Of a DNA stretch of 35,761 bases, positions 9,199 to 17,599 are shown one piece after another. The notes under the pieces are model-generated. The model saw nothing but the letters and a program-made list of their open reading frames with translations. It ran no database searches and was not told the origin of the DNA. The translations under genes and the position numbers were made by a program. This stretch comes from Bacillota bacterium (lineage in GTDB: Bacteria; Bacillota; Thermosediminibacteria; Thermosediminibacterales; Tepidanaerobacteraceae), in the NCBI GenBank assembly GCA_023622055.1, contig JAMNZY010000105.1, forward strand, positions 1-35,761. The letters run 5' to 3'. Every line of letters begins with the position of its first letter. Positions within the stretch are counted from its first letter, which is position 1.

Positions 9199-10314
9199 AT
9201 GTCCCCACAAAAAATTATTTTAGCCGGTGGTGGGACCGGTGGGCATATATATCCAGCAATAGCCATTGCAGAAGGCTTAAAAAAAACTTTTCCCGATTAT
9301 GAAGTACTCTTTGTAGGAACAGACAGGGGTCTTGAAAAAGAATTAGTTAAAAAGGCAGGCTTTCCTTTAAAGACTATAAGGGTAAAAGGCTTTCGACGTA
9401 AACTGTCCTTAGATACTCTTATATCAATTAAAGAATTAGTCCATGGTGCTATTGATTCCTTTAGCCTAATAAAAAAGGAAAAACCCGATATAGTTATTGG
9501 GACGGGAGGTTATGTGGCAGGTCCTGTCCTGTTTTTTGCCTCCATTATGGGAATCCCTACTGCTGTCCACGAGCAAAATGTCACTCCTGGTGTTACAAAT
9601 AAAATACTGTCTCGCTTTGTAGACAAAATATTTATAAGCTTCTCCGATTCTATCAAATACTTTCCAAAAGAAAAGACCTTTCTCGTAGGAAATCCGGTAA
9701 GAAGTGAAATATCAAAAGGCAACCGCCATACTGCCCTCAAAAAGTTTGGCCTCTCTTCTGACATTCCTGTGGTTTTGAGCTTTGGTGGCAGTCAGGGGGC
9801 AGCCCGAATAAATGATGCCATCTGCCATATGATAGAAGTCATAAAGGATACTAGAAAATTTCAGTTGATACACATAACAGGTAAAAATCACTATGATAAT
9901 ATAAAAAATGCTCTGGCAAATAAAGGAATAACCCTAGATAGGTTAGGACATATTATTGTAAGGCCATATATTTATGAGATGCAAGATGCCTATGCGGCAG
10001 CTGATCTAGTTATTTCTCGAGCTGGAGCTCTCACCATATCTGAACTCAGCGTCTGCGGAAAACCTGCAATTTTAATACCCCTTCCCACAGCAGCCAATAA
10101 TCATCAAGAATACAATGCCAGATACATGGAAAACGAGGGTGCTGCTGTAGTCTTGCATGAGGATAAACTATCAGGGGAAAGTCTTATCAGAACCATAGAA
10201 GATATAATTTTTGATGAGAATCGTTTACATAAGATGTCCATGGCCAGCAAAAATTTAGCGATGGAAGATGCTGTTGAAAAAATTCTGGCGGAAGTACTGA
10301 AACTGGTAAAGTAA
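9199..10314 (+). CDS. murG: Lipid II synthase MurG (undecaprenyl-PP-MurNAc-pentapeptide GlcNAc transferase)
   Basis: MurG is a peripheral membrane glycosyltransferase that adds GlcNAc to lipid I to make lipid II. The N-terminal loop GGGTGGHIYPA lies near residues 10-20, followed by GGYVAGPV, HEQNVTPG, the second glycine loop SFGGSQGAARIND and the donor-binding region SRAGALTISEL with PLPTAANNHQ. Length is 371 aa from ATG 9199. The track start at 9181 is less likely: GGAGG sits 9 nt before 9199, and 9199 comes one base after the spoVE stop. It is the last gene before a roughly 130-nt gap and candidate promoter. Confidence 0.95.
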   Translation: MSPQKIILAGGGTGGHIYPAIAIAEGLKKTFPDYEVLFVGTDRGLEKELVKKAGFPLKTIRVKGFRRKLSLDTLISIKELVHGAIDSFSLIKKEKPDIVIGTGGYVAGPVLFFASIMGIPTAVHEQNVTPGVTNKILSRFVDKIFISFSDSIKYFPKEKTFLVGNPVRSEISKGNRHTALKKFGLSSDIPVVLSFGGSQGAARINDAICHMIEVIKDTRKFQLIHITGKNHYDNIKNALANKGITLDRLGHIIVRPYIYEMQDAYAAADLVISRAGALTISELSVCGKPAILIPLPTAANNHQEYNARYMENEGAAVVLHEDKLSGESLIRTIEDIIFDENRLHKMSMASKNLAMEDAVEKILAEVLKLVK

Positions 10315-10344
10315 GTGAAATATTTACTTAGGGTTTACATTGTG

Positions 10345-10373
10345 TTAATATGAATTTGTACAAGCATTATAAT
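10345..10373 (+). promoter_or_regulatory. Candidate sigma-A promoter for murC
   Basis: TTAATA at 10345-10350 and a consensus TATAAT at 10368-10373 are 17 bp apart in the gap between murG and murC. The -10 is perfect and the -35 matches 4 of 6. It would supply murC and murA, and possibly divIB, independently of the upstream operon. No terminator is visible after murG, so read-through also seems likely. Confidence 0.5.
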
Positions 10374-10446
10374 AGTAACACCTTTGATTATTTTGCATAA
10401 TATATTATATACATCATTGTTTAGTCTCATGGAAGGAGCGAATACT

Positions 10447-11853
10447 TTGACAGGGAATGTTAATCGAATTCATTTTATCGGAATCGGCGGTTCAGGCATG
10501 AGCGGTATAGCAAAAATATTGATGAATATGGGATATACTATTTCAGGTTCTGATTTAAAAGTTTCAGAAGCTTTGATTCGACTAAAAGACGCAGGTGCTA
10601 AGGTCTTTATCGGCCATCATGTTTCAAATGTCAAAGGAGCAGATTTAGTAGTTGTGTCTTCTGCTATCCCAAAAACTAACCCGGAGTACGTTGAAGCTAT
10701 AAAATTAAATATTCCGGTTGTGCACAGGGCTGACATGCTTAGTTTGCTGATGAAGTCCAAGAAAGGGATTGCTGTATCTGGCGCCCATGGCAAAACAACG
10801 ACAACTTCAATGATATCCCTGATCATGGAGAAAAATGGATTCGATCCCACTGTCATAATCGGCGGTGAATTGAATGATATTGGGGGCAATGCCACTTTGG
10901 GAAATGGGGAATTTCTTGTAGCGGAAGCAGACGAAAGTGACGGCTCCTTCATGAAACTAAAACCTTATATTGCCGTAGTGACAAATATTGAAAATGACCA
11001 TATGGATTATTATAAAAATATGGAAAATATGAAAAAGGCTTTTAAGACATTTATAAACAATGTTAAACAAGACGGCTTCATTGTTTTGGGAAATGACAAT
11101 GAATATGTCCGTGAGATGATAAAAGATATAGATAAAGAGTATTATACCTTCGGAATAAATCATAATTCGGATTTTAAGCCTAAAAATATAAGAATGGAAG
11201 GTTTTTTAACCCGTTTTGATATATATTTTAGAGATAAATTTTTAGGGGAATATGAGCTAAATGTTCCTGGCCTGCACAATGTTTTTAATGCTACCGCAGC
11301 TGTTGCGGTGGGAAATCGCCTGGGAATAAGCACAGATGGCATGAGAGAAGCCATTAAGACTTTTCAAGGGGTTCAACGTCGGTTTCAAGTAGTAGGGGAT
11401 ATAGAGGGAATAAAAATAATTGACGACTATGCCCATCACCCTACTGAGATAAAAGCTACACTAAAAGCCGCCAGAACCTGTAAACCGAGAAAAATTTATG
11501 CCATCTTTCAACCTCATAGATACACGAGAACTCAAAACCTGGTAAAAGAATTCGGTTCAGCTTTTGGTGATGCAGATGAGATAATCTTAACAGATATTTA
11601 CAGTGCAGGGGAAAAGCCTATTAATGGAGTATCCTCTGAACTTATAGCTGAATCATTAAAGGATAACGGGAAAAAAGTGGTGCTAATTAAGAAAAAAGAG
11701 GATATCCCAGATTATATCATCGATAAAGTAGCGCCAGGAGATTACATTTTGACTATTGGTGCAGGAGATATAAGTGATACAGCCTATAGCATAGTTTACA
11801 AACTAAAATCTTTCCCCAAGGAGGTAATTGGCAATATTCCGGAGGTGAATTAA
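10447..11853 (+). CDS. murC: UDP-N-acetylmuramate:L-alanine ligase MurC
   Basis: MurC adds the first residue, L-alanine, to UDP-MurNAc. Visible are the N-terminal Rossmann loop FIGIGGSGMSG, P-loop GAHGKTTTT from about 112, EADESDGSF, NIENDHMDYY, and the C-terminal DDYAHHPTEI with FQPHRYTRT. The track ORF begins at 10384, but that extension (MIILHNILYTS...) is not MurC-like and overlaps the space just after the -10 box. TTG 10447 has GGAAGGAG 8 nt upstream and gives a standard 468-aa protein. B. subtilis keeps murC far from its dcw cluster, so its presence here is a lineage difference. Confidence 0.93.
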   Translation: MTGNVNRIHFIGIGGSGMSGIAKILMNMGYTISGSDLKVSEALIRLKDAGAKVFIGHHVSNVKGADLVVVSSAIPKTNPEYVEAIKLNIPVVHRADMLSLLMKSKKGIAVSGAHGKTTTTSMISLIMEKNGFDPTVIIGGELNDIGGNATLGNGEFLVAEADESDGSFMKLKPYIAVVTNIENDHMDYYKNMENMKKAFKTFINNVKQDGFIVLGNDNEYVREMIKDIDKEYYTFGINHNSDFKPKNIRMEGFLTRFDIYFRDKFLGEYELNVPGLHNVFNATAAVAVGNRLGISTDGMREAIKTFQGVQRRFQVVGDIEGIKIIDDYAHHPTEIKATLKAARTCKPRKIYAIFQPHRYTRTQNLVKEFGSAFGDADEIILTDIYSAGEKPINGVSSELIAESLKDNGKKVVLIKKKEDIPDYIIDKVAPGDYILTIGAGDISDTAYSIVYKLKSFPKEVIGNIPEVN

Positions 11854-11859
11854 GCGGGG

Positions 11860-13122
11860 ATGTATATTATTCAAGGAGGAGAGGCTCTTTCTGGGAAAAT
11901 AAGGGTACAGGGTTCTAAAAATTCCAGCCTTCCAATTTTAGCTGCAACTATACTAAATGGTAAAAAAAACACAATCTGCCATGTGCCGAAAATCAAGGAT
12001 ATAGAAGTCATGAACCAGATACTATCACACTTAGGTGCAAATATAGCTGTAAAGGATAATGTCCTTGAAATAGACTCTAAAAATGTAAACAAGTTTGATG
12101 TACCTGAGCACTTGATGAGAAAGATGCGCTCATCTATTGTGCTGATGGGAGCCTTGCTTGGCAGATTCGGAAGAGCTAAAGTATCATATCCGGGCGGTTG
12201 CGAAATAGGTCCAAGACCAATTGATTTACATTTGAAAGGCCTTTCTTTAATGGGTGTAGATTTTAGCGGGGGACATGGTTTTCTCAATGCAAAGACCGAT
12301 GGATTAAAAGGAGCTGACATACACCTGGACTTTCCAAGTGTAGGTGCCACCGAAAATTTAATGCTGGCTGCAGTCCTTGCAGAAGGAACTACTATAATTA
12401 GAAATGTGGCAAAAGAACCTGAAATAGTTGATTTGCAAAACTTTTTAAACAGAATGGGTGCTCATGTAAAAGGAGCGGGTACAGATACAATAAAGATTGA
12501 AGGCTGCCGAATAGAAGACTTAAAACCCGTCAATAACTACACCATAATACCAGACAGAATAGTTGCGGGGACATACCTGGCAGCAGCAGCAATTACAAGG
12601 GGTCGCATTCAGCTTACCAACGTTATTTCCGAACATTTAGAGCCCATCCTTGCCAAATTAAGAGAAACTGGGTGTGTGATAAACAGTAGGAATGGTGAAA
12701 TTGAATTATATGTTGACAGACCCCTAGTTTCATTGGACAGTATCAGAACACTGCCATATCCTGGTTTTCCCACAGATATGCAAGCACCCATGATGGCCTT
12801 TCTGGCCACGGTTGAAGGGACTTCTATACTCACAGAGACAATTTTTGAAAGTAGATTTAAACATGCTCAAGAACTAAGGAGAATGGGTGCCGATATTACC
12901 ATAAATGGCAATACGGCTATAATAAAAGGAGTTAAGCAACTTTCCGGTGCAATAGTTGAAGCTAAGGATCTAAGGGCGGGTGCCGCTCTGATTTTAGCTG
13001 CTCTAGCTGCTAAAGGAGAAACCATTGTAGAAGGGGCCTCCTATGTAGAACGAGGATATGAAAATATAGAAGGAAACCTGGCAGCTCTGGGGGCTAAAAT
13101 TGTCAAAAAAGACAAAATATAA
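11860..13122 (+). CDS. murA: UDP-N-acetylglucosamine 1-carboxyvinyltransferase MurA
   Basis: MurA transfers enolpyruvate from phosphoenolpyruvate to UDP-GlcNAc, the first committed step of peptidoglycan synthesis. K20-N21 in QGSKNSSLP and the catalytic loop PGGCEIGPRPIDLH, with Cys114, are present. A cysteine at this place is what fosfomycin alkylates, so sensitivity of the enzyme is expected from family knowledge. The C-terminus has RAGAALILAALAAKG and GYENIEGNL. At 420 aa it is full length. It follows murC by 6 nt and stands where B. subtilis has murB; no murB is seen in the window. Confidence 0.94.
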   Translation: MYIIQGGEALSGKIRVQGSKNSSLPILAATILNGKKNTICHVPKIKDIEVMNQILSHLGANIAVKDNVLEIDSKNVNKFDVPEHLMRKMRSSIVLMGALLGRFGRAKVSYPGGCEIGPRPIDLHLKGLSLMGVDFSGGHGFLNAKTDGLKGADIHLDFPSVGATENLMLAAVLAEGTTIIRNVAKEPEIVDLQNFLNRMGAHVKGAGTDTIKIEGCRIEDLKPVNNYTIIPDRIVAGTYLAAAAITRGRIQLTNVISEHLEPILAKLRETGCVINSRNGEIELYVDRPLVSLDSIRTLPYPGFPTDMQAPMMAFLATVEGTSILTETIFESRFKHAQELRRMGADITINGNTAIIKGVKQLSGAIVEAKDLRAGAALILAALAAKGETIVEGASYVERGYENIEGNLAALGAKIVKKDKI

Positions 13123-13148
13123 TATAAATATTTCAAAAAGACATTTAT

Positions 13149-13170
13149 TTACTGTAATTTTTTGCAGTAA
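13149..13170 (+). other. Small hairpin between murA and divIB
   Basis: TTACTG and CAGTAA form a 6-bp inverted repeat with a 10-nt, T-rich loop, followed by TGTTATTTTT. It may be a weak or partial terminator or a processing site. The stem is too short for a confident terminator call. Confidence 0.3.
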
Positions 13171-13205
13171 TGTTATTTTTACTAAAAAAAAGGACAAGTG
13201 GTTGT

Positions 13206-14012
13206 ATGGATAGAAGGAATCAAGCTAGATATTATAATTATGGCAATAGAAGAAAAAGGAAGATTAACTATAAAAGACTATTGTTGTCACTAGCTTTTTT
13301 ATGTATAATAACATTGATGCCAATGGTTTGCAGCTCTTTTTTTGCGATAAAAAACATACAAATTCTCGGAAATGAGACTATACCCACTGAGGAGATTTTA
13401 GCAGCCGTTGATAATTATTATGGTATGAACTTACTTTCAATAAAAGAAAAACAAATTATAGATGCCTTGCAGGCTACAATACCAATAAAGGATGTAAATG
13501 TTCACTATAAACTCCCAGATACTCTGTTGTTGGAAGTGGAAGAAAGAGAAATTGCAGCTGCTTTAAATTATTTAAGTAGTTTTGCTTTAATAGATACCCA
13601 AGGCATTACTGTTAAATTCGTATCAAGGCTTGAAACCTATGAAATACCAGTTATTACTGGTTTAAAAGTAATTGATGCTAAGATCGCAAAAAAGCCAGTA
13701 TTTGAAGGGGATTCCGCCCATTTTGAAGTCTTGCTAAAATTAATAGAGACTGCAAAACCAATATTACACGAGCTTTCAGAAATCAACCTGGTTATCGATG
13801 GCAACAATGAACCATCTTTTTATTTATATACGCTAGATGGCTACCAGGTTTTTTTAGGAAAATGGGATGATAAAAAAATAACAACTATGCAGGAACTGTT
13901 GGCAGATCTTAGAGATAGAAATATAGGCAAAGGCTTGCTGGATATAAGTCACAATACACCAATTTTCAAACCGTTTTCAAACAGTGACAGTCGGAGAGGA
14001 GGTAAGCAATGA
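13206..14012 (+). CDS. divIB: Cell division protein DivIB/FtsQ
   Basis: DivIB is a bitopic septal protein that works with FtsL and DivIC to control septal peptidoglycan synthesis. It has a basic N-terminus (NRRKRKINYKR), a single membrane helix (LLLSLAFLCIITLMPMV) and a POTRA domain that begins IKNIQILGNETIPTEEIL, then the FtsQ/DivIB beta domain. The track start ATG 13170 lies inside the preceding hairpin and has no SD. ATG 13206 gives 268 aa and a typical short basic tail, with only a weak AAAGGA about 12 nt upstream, so the start is moderately certain. The stop overlaps the next start (ATGA). Confidence 0.87.
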   Translation: MDRRNQARYYNYGNRRKRKINYKRLLLSLAFLCIITLMPMVCSSFFAIKNIQILGNETIPTEEILAAVDNYYGMNLLSIKEKQIIDALQATIPIKDVNVHYKLPDTLLLEVEEREIAAALNYLSSFALIDTQGITVKFVSRLETYEIPVITGLKVIDAKIAKKPVFEGDSAHFEVLLKLIETAKPILHELSEINLVIDGNNEPSFYLYTLDGYQVFLGKWDDKKITTMQELLADLRDRNIGKGLLDISHNTPIFKPFSNSDSRRGGKQ

Positions 14013-14737
14013 AGGAAAATACAAAAGCGCACTTTATGATAGCAATTATCAGCTTTTTATTGGGCTTAATGCTTGTTGCTCAATTTAGGAGTGTGCAGAC
14101 AGATGGAAATGTAACTTCCATTCAGAGAGCTCAGGAGCTTTCCACACAGTTAAAGACAGTTACCGAAGAACGGGATATGTATAAAAGGGAATTAGTGGAG
14201 CTTCGAAATAGAATAACTGAATACGAAAATGCTGCTTCTGAAATAAGCAGTTTTACTGAAGCTATGAAAAAGGAATTAGAAAAAGTACGAATGCATGCGG
14301 GATTAATAGCAGGCACCGGTCAAGGTGTAGTTATTACACTAGATGACAGCATCCTACCAAGGCAACCGGGAGAAGATCCAAATCTGTTCCTAATTCACGA
14401 TGAAGACCTGTTGAAAGTAATAAATGAACTATTTGCTGCCGGGGCTGAGGCAGTGTCAGTAAACGGGCAGAGAATAATAACAACAAGTGAAATAAGATGT
14501 GTAGGGCCTACCATCATTATTAATTCAGTCAAACTTGCACCTCCATTTGTTATCCATGCGGTGGGAGACCCTGAAATCTTAGAAACAGCACTGAAAATGC
14601 GCGGTGGAGTTATAGAATCTCTACAAGTCTTTGGGATTCAGGTAAGTATAAAAAAGCAGGATAAAATCGAGATTCCCGCTTATACCGGCCCCATTCAATT
14701 TAAGTATTTAAAACCTGTTAAGGCAGGTGAAAAATAA
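14009..14737 (+). CDS. DUF881 family protein (YlxW/YlxX-like), division-cluster membrane protein
   Basis: This is a membrane-anchored protein of unknown function regularly found between divIB and ftsA in Firmicutes. It has one N-terminal helix (FMIAIISFLLGLMLVAQF), a coiled coil around residues 40-90 (LSTQLKTVTEERDMYKRELV), and a DUF881 domain with GQGVVITLDDS, NELFAAGAEAVSVNGQRI and AIGDPEIL-like AVGDPEILETAL. B. subtilis carries two such paralogs (ylxW, ylxX); only one is present here. GGAGGT precedes the ATG and the 4-nt overlap with divIB indicates coupling. Confidence 0.87.
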   Translation: MKENTKAHFMIAIISFLLGLMLVAQFRSVQTDGNVTSIQRAQELSTQLKTVTEERDMYKRELVELRNRITEYENAASEISSFTEAMKKELEKVRMHAGLIAGTGQGVVITLDDSILPRQPGEDPNLFLIHDEDLLKVINELFAAGAEAVSVNGQRIITTSEIRCVGPTIIINSVKLAPPFVIHAVGDPEILETALKMRGGVIESLQVFGIQVSIKKQDKIEIPAYTGPIQFKYLKPVKAGEK

Positions 14738-14738
14738 T

Positions 14739-15092
14739 ATGTTATATGTCCTCATAGGGCTTCTTTTAGGTTTGTTGATAGGTTTTTATTCCCCTATTAC
14801 AGTGCCTACCATTTATGCCCCATATGTATCCATCTCAATTTTGGCTGCCCTCGATTCGGTTTTTGGCGGTATCAAAGCCTTAGAAGAAGATAGTTTCGAT
14901 ATTAATATTTTTATAACAGGTTTTTTTAGCAACGCATTAATGGCAGGGCTGTTAGCGTATTTTGGAGATAGATTGGGAATACAGCTCTACCTTGCCGCCA
15001 TTTTTGCTTTTGGTGTAAGGATATTCCAAAATCTTGCCATAATACGCCGAAGTATAGTGAAGAGGTTATTTTTAAAAAATAATAAAAAATAA
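14739..15092 (+). CDS. sbp: Small basic protein Sbp (DUF1290 family)
   Basis: This is a small integral membrane protein conserved just upstream of ftsA; its function is not established. Three to four hydrophobic segments can be seen: MLYVLIGLLLGLLIGFYSPI, YVSISILAALDSVFGGI, IFITGFFSNALMAGLLAYFG and LAAIFAFGVRIFQNLAII, with a basic C-terminus. ATG 14739 is favoured over the track's GTG 14727 because AGGTGA sits about 9 nt before it and the ATG follows the DUF881 stop by one base. Length is 117 aa, normal for the family. Confidence 0.87.
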   Translation: MLYVLIGLLLGLLIGFYSPITVPTIYAPYVSISILAALDSVFGGIKALEEDSFDINIFITGFFSNALMAGLLAYFGDRLGIQLYLAAIFAFGVRIFQNLAIIRRSIVKRLFLKNNKK

Positions 15093-15122
15093 AAAGGAAA
15101 ATCCAATTCACATGTTGAATTT
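15093..15122 (+). promoter_or_regulatory. Candidate sigma-H promoter for ftsA-ftsZ
   Basis: AAAGGAAAA (15093-15101) and GTTGAATTT (15114-15122) match the sigma-H consensus RnAGGAwWW and RnnGAATww at every defined position, with a 12-bp spacer. It lies 45 nt upstream of ftsA. In B. subtilis one of the ftsAZ promoters is sigma-H dependent and boosts FtsZ at the start of sporulation, so position and sequence agree. Confidence 0.68.
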
Positions 15123-15167
15123 TAATATGTAAAGCGACCTGCCCAACAGGCAAGGGGAGGTGTAAGT

Positions 15168-16385
15168 TTGGGAAAAGGCAACATTATAGCCAGTTTAGAT
15201 ATAGGAACATCAAAAATTTGTTGCATGGTTGGAGAAATAACTCCTTCAGGAAATATAGACGTATTGGGATATGGAATATCTCAAGCAGCAGGAATTAAAA
15301 AAGGTGCTGTTATAAACATAGATTTAGTGGTTCATAGTATAAGAGAAGCAGTTGAGCTGGCCCAACAAATGTCAAATACCAAAATCACCCATGTAGTTAT
15401 AGGGTTGTCGGGAGGCAATATTACACTGCTTAATAATCGTGGAGTTGTTGCCATTCCCAGAAACGACAGAGAGATAAGTCCCCAAGATGTGGAAAGAGTA
15501 ATACAGGCTGCCAAAATAATGGCAATACCCTATGACAGGGAAATTATAGATGTTATACCTAGAGAGTTTATCGTTGACGGCTGCGATGGCATTAAAGATC
15601 CTGTAGGGATGTTGGGAACAAGGCTTGAGGTTTCAGCATGTATAGTAGTAGGCCTGCTGACGGCAATACAAAATATTGCCCGCTGTGTGCAAAAAGCGGG
15701 CTTATCTGTAGAATCCATGATTTTAAAACCCCTAGCTGCAGCGGAAATGTTTTTGACGGATGATGAAATGAATATGGGAGTGGCATTGGTAGATGTAGGA
15801 GCTGGAACTACTGAAATAGCTGTGTTTCAAGAGGGATGCATTAGTGCTTATGATATGATTCCCATAGGGGGAAATTTAATTACAAATGACATAGCTATTG
15901 GTCTCAGGCTCCCATATGCGCAAGCAGAAGAAGTCAAATGCAGATATGCTTGTGCTTTATCGAGCCTTGCCTATGATAAGCCAGATATAGAAATACAGAG
16001 TTTAGGAGATGCTGTGCCTAGAAAAATTTCCCAGAAGGATTTAGCAGCAATTGTTGAACCCCGTGTTCAAGAAATTTTGTCTTATATTGTCAATAGTATT
16101 GCGGGGTTTAATTTAAAGACCATGTTGCCTGCCGGCATAGTTTTTACCGGCGGTGGTCTTGTACATATTAAAGGATTTCTTGAAATGTCTAAAGGGTTAT
16201 TCGAATTTCCCGTGAGAATAGGAATTACAGATTCATATGGTGAGGATCAGACATTTACGGTAGCTTTGGGTCTTCTACATTACGTTATTAAACATAAGGC
16301 TTTTAATTTAAATTCTACCATGAAAGAAAGGTCGGCTTCCGGATTTTTAGAAAGGGCAAAGCGATTTTTGAGAGAGTATTTTTAA
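15168..16385 (+). CDS. ftsA: Cell division protein FtsA
   Basis: FtsA is an actin-like ATPase that tethers FtsZ filaments to the membrane. The phosphate-1 loop SLDIGTSKICCMVGE, the SHS2/1C insertion (HVVIGLSGGNI), the phosphate-2 loop VDVGAGTTEIAVF and the adenosine loop IVFTGGGLVHIKG appear in order. The C-terminal amphipathic helix is SGFLERAKRFLREYF. Length is 405 aa. The start is TTG 15168 with GGGGAGGTG upstream. ftsZ follows, with its SD placed just after the ftsA stop. Confidence 0.95.
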   Translation: MGKGNIIASLDIGTSKICCMVGEITPSGNIDVLGYGISQAAGIKKGAVINIDLVVHSIREAVELAQQMSNTKITHVVIGLSGGNITLLNNRGVVAIPRNDREISPQDVERVIQAAKIMAIPYDREIIDVIPREFIVDGCDGIKDPVGMLGTRLEVSACIVVGLLTAIQNIARCVQKAGLSVESMILKPLAAAEMFLTDDEMNMGVALVDVGAGTTEIAVFQEGCISAYDMIPIGGNLITNDIAIGLRLPYAQAEEVKCRYACALSSLAYDKPDIEIQSLGDAVPRKISQKDLAAIVEPRVQEILSYIVNSIAGFNLKTMLPAGIVFTGGGLVHIKGFLEMSKGLFEFPVRIGITDSYGEDQTFTVALGLLHYVIKHKAFNLNSTMKERSASGFLERAKRFLREYF

Positions 16386-16403
16386 CATTTGGGAGGTATT
16401 GAC

Positions 16404-17456
16404 GTGCTTGATTTTGATGTAGAATTAGAACAATTCGCTAATATCAAGGTCGTAGGAATCGGCGGCGGTGGCAATAACGCAATAAATAGAATGATAGATG
16501 CAGGCCTGAAAGGAGTAGAGTTTATTGCGGTTAATACTGATGCCCAGGCTCTTTATTTATCCAAAGCCGATAAAAAAATACAAATAGGCGAAAAGCTCAC
16601 TAAAGGCCTTGGTGCAGGCGCCAATCCTGAAATAGGCAAAAAAGCAGCTGAAGAAAGCAGAGACCTAGTCGAAGAAACCCTTAAAGGGGCGGATATGATT
16701 TTTATTACAGCAGGAATGGGCGGGGGCACCGGTACTGGTGCAGCACCAGTAGTAGCTGAAATATCCAAGAGTCTTGGAATATTAACAGTAGGTGTTGTGA
16801 CAAAGCCTTTTACTTTTGAAGGAAAAAGGCGTCAGACCAATGCGGAAATGGGCATAAATGAAATAAAAAACAATGTGGATACTTTGATTACCATTCCAAA
16901 TGATAGATTGCTGTCCATAGCAGAAAAGAAAACTTCTATTATCGACGCTTTTAAAATGGCGGATGACGTATTAAGACAAGGTGTTCAAGGAATTTCAGAT
17001 CTAATTGCTGTCCCTGGTTTAATTAACTTAGATTTTGCAGATGTCAGGACCATAATGTTAGATACAGGGCTGGCACATATGGGAATAGGCAGGGGCTCTG
17101 GTGAAAATAGAGCCACTGAAGCAGCAAAACAGGCTGTATCAAGTCCCCTACTTGAAACTTCAATAGAAGGGGCAAAAGGCATACTGTTAAATATTACTGG
17201 GGGCGCAAACCTAGGTCTGCTTGAAGTCAATGAGGCAGCAGAGCTCATTTCGTCGGTTGCCGACCCTGAAGCCAACATAATTTTTGGTGCAGTAATCGAT
17301 GAAAGTCTGCAAGATGAGATTAGAATTACAGTAATAGCTACAGGCTTTGACAAACCCAGAGAAAAATCTTTGGATATAGAAGAATTCGAGGTAGGAAGTT
17401 TTATGGATGAAGACCTTGATATACCAGCGTTTTTAAGGAGAAATAGAAAGCGATAA
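16404..17456 (+). CDS. ftsZ: Cell division GTPase FtsZ
   Basis: FtsZ is the tubulin-like GTPase that forms the division ring. The nucleotide-binding loop GGGTGTG is at 106-112, the T7 synergy segment is INLDFAD, and the conserved C-terminal peptide that binds FtsA is [15 protein letters not shown] 16404, 7 nt after GGGAGGT, is preferred over the track's TTG 16389, which overlaps that SD; the protein is then 350 aa. The variable linker between core and tail peptide is only about 20 residues and is acidic, shorter than in B. subtilis. A strong terminator overlaps the stop codon. Confidence 0.97.
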   Translation: MLDFDVELEQFANIKVVGIGGGGNNAINRMIDAGLKGVEFIAVNTDAQALYLSKADKKIQIGEKLTKGLGAGANPEIGKKAAEESRDLVEETLKGADMIFITAGMGGGTGTGAAPVVAEISKSLGILTVGVVTKPFTFEGKRRQTNAEMGINEIKNNVDTLITIPNDRLLSIAEKKTSIIDAFKMADDVLRQGVQGISDLIAVPGLINLDFADVRTIMLDTGLAHMGIGRGSGENRATEAAKQAVSSPLLETSIEGAKGILLNITGGANLGLLEVNEAAELISSVADPEANIIFGAVIDESLQDEIRITVIATGFDKPREKSLDIEEFEVGSFMDEDLDIPAFLRRNRKR

Positions 17457-17488
17457 GAGCACAAAAAAATGTGCTCTTTATTTTTTTC
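17455..17488 (+). terminator. Rho-independent terminator after ftsZ
   Basis: A 9-bp perfect stem, AAGAGCACA with TGTGCTCTT, has an A6 loop and is followed by TATTTTTTT. It ends the dcw transcript and separates it from spoIIGA. Confidence 0.9.
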
Positions 17489-17500
17489 TAAAGGCAAGAA

Positions 17501-17542
17501 CTGACATTTTTTTGATTCTTTTAATGTTAAAATAATCATAAT
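17501..17542 (+). promoter_or_regulatory. Candidate spoIIG promoter region
   Basis: Two overlapping candidates lie here. CTGACA (17501-17506) and TAAAAT (17528-17533) are each 5 of 6 but 21 bp apart. TTGATT (17512-17517) and CATAAT (17537-17542) are 19 bp apart. The B. subtilis spoIIG promoter is known for an over-long spacer (about 22 bp) activated by Spo0A~P, so the first arrangement would fit that type. I could not find convincing 0A boxes by eye. Confidence 0.42.
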
Positions 17543-17599
17543 GGACAAGAACAACGAATATAGATTTTTTATAGACTGGACTTTTTAAGAGGAGGGCAT

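Noticed and set aside
10384-10446. Upstream extension of MurC in the ORF track
   Set aside because: The 21 extra residues do not fit MurC, sit directly behind the -10 box and are separated from the core by a strong SD that serves TTG 10447.
11871-12350. 159-aa minus-strand ORF opposite murA
   Set aside because: Antisense to the MurA active-site region; composition is that of a shadow frame.
15105-15121. AATTCA/TGAATT inverted repeat upstream of ftsA as an operator or terminator
   Set aside because: Six AT-rich base pairs without a T tract; the right arm is simply part of the sigma-H-like -10 element.
16985-17554. 189-aa minus-strand ORF opposite ftsZ
   Set aside because: Shadow of ftsZ codons on the other strand; it also reads through the ftsZ terminator.
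17489-17599. Spo0A boxes upstream of spoIIGA
   Set aside because: Only partial matches (about 4 of 7) to the 0A box were found by eye, no better than chance in AT-rich DNA.
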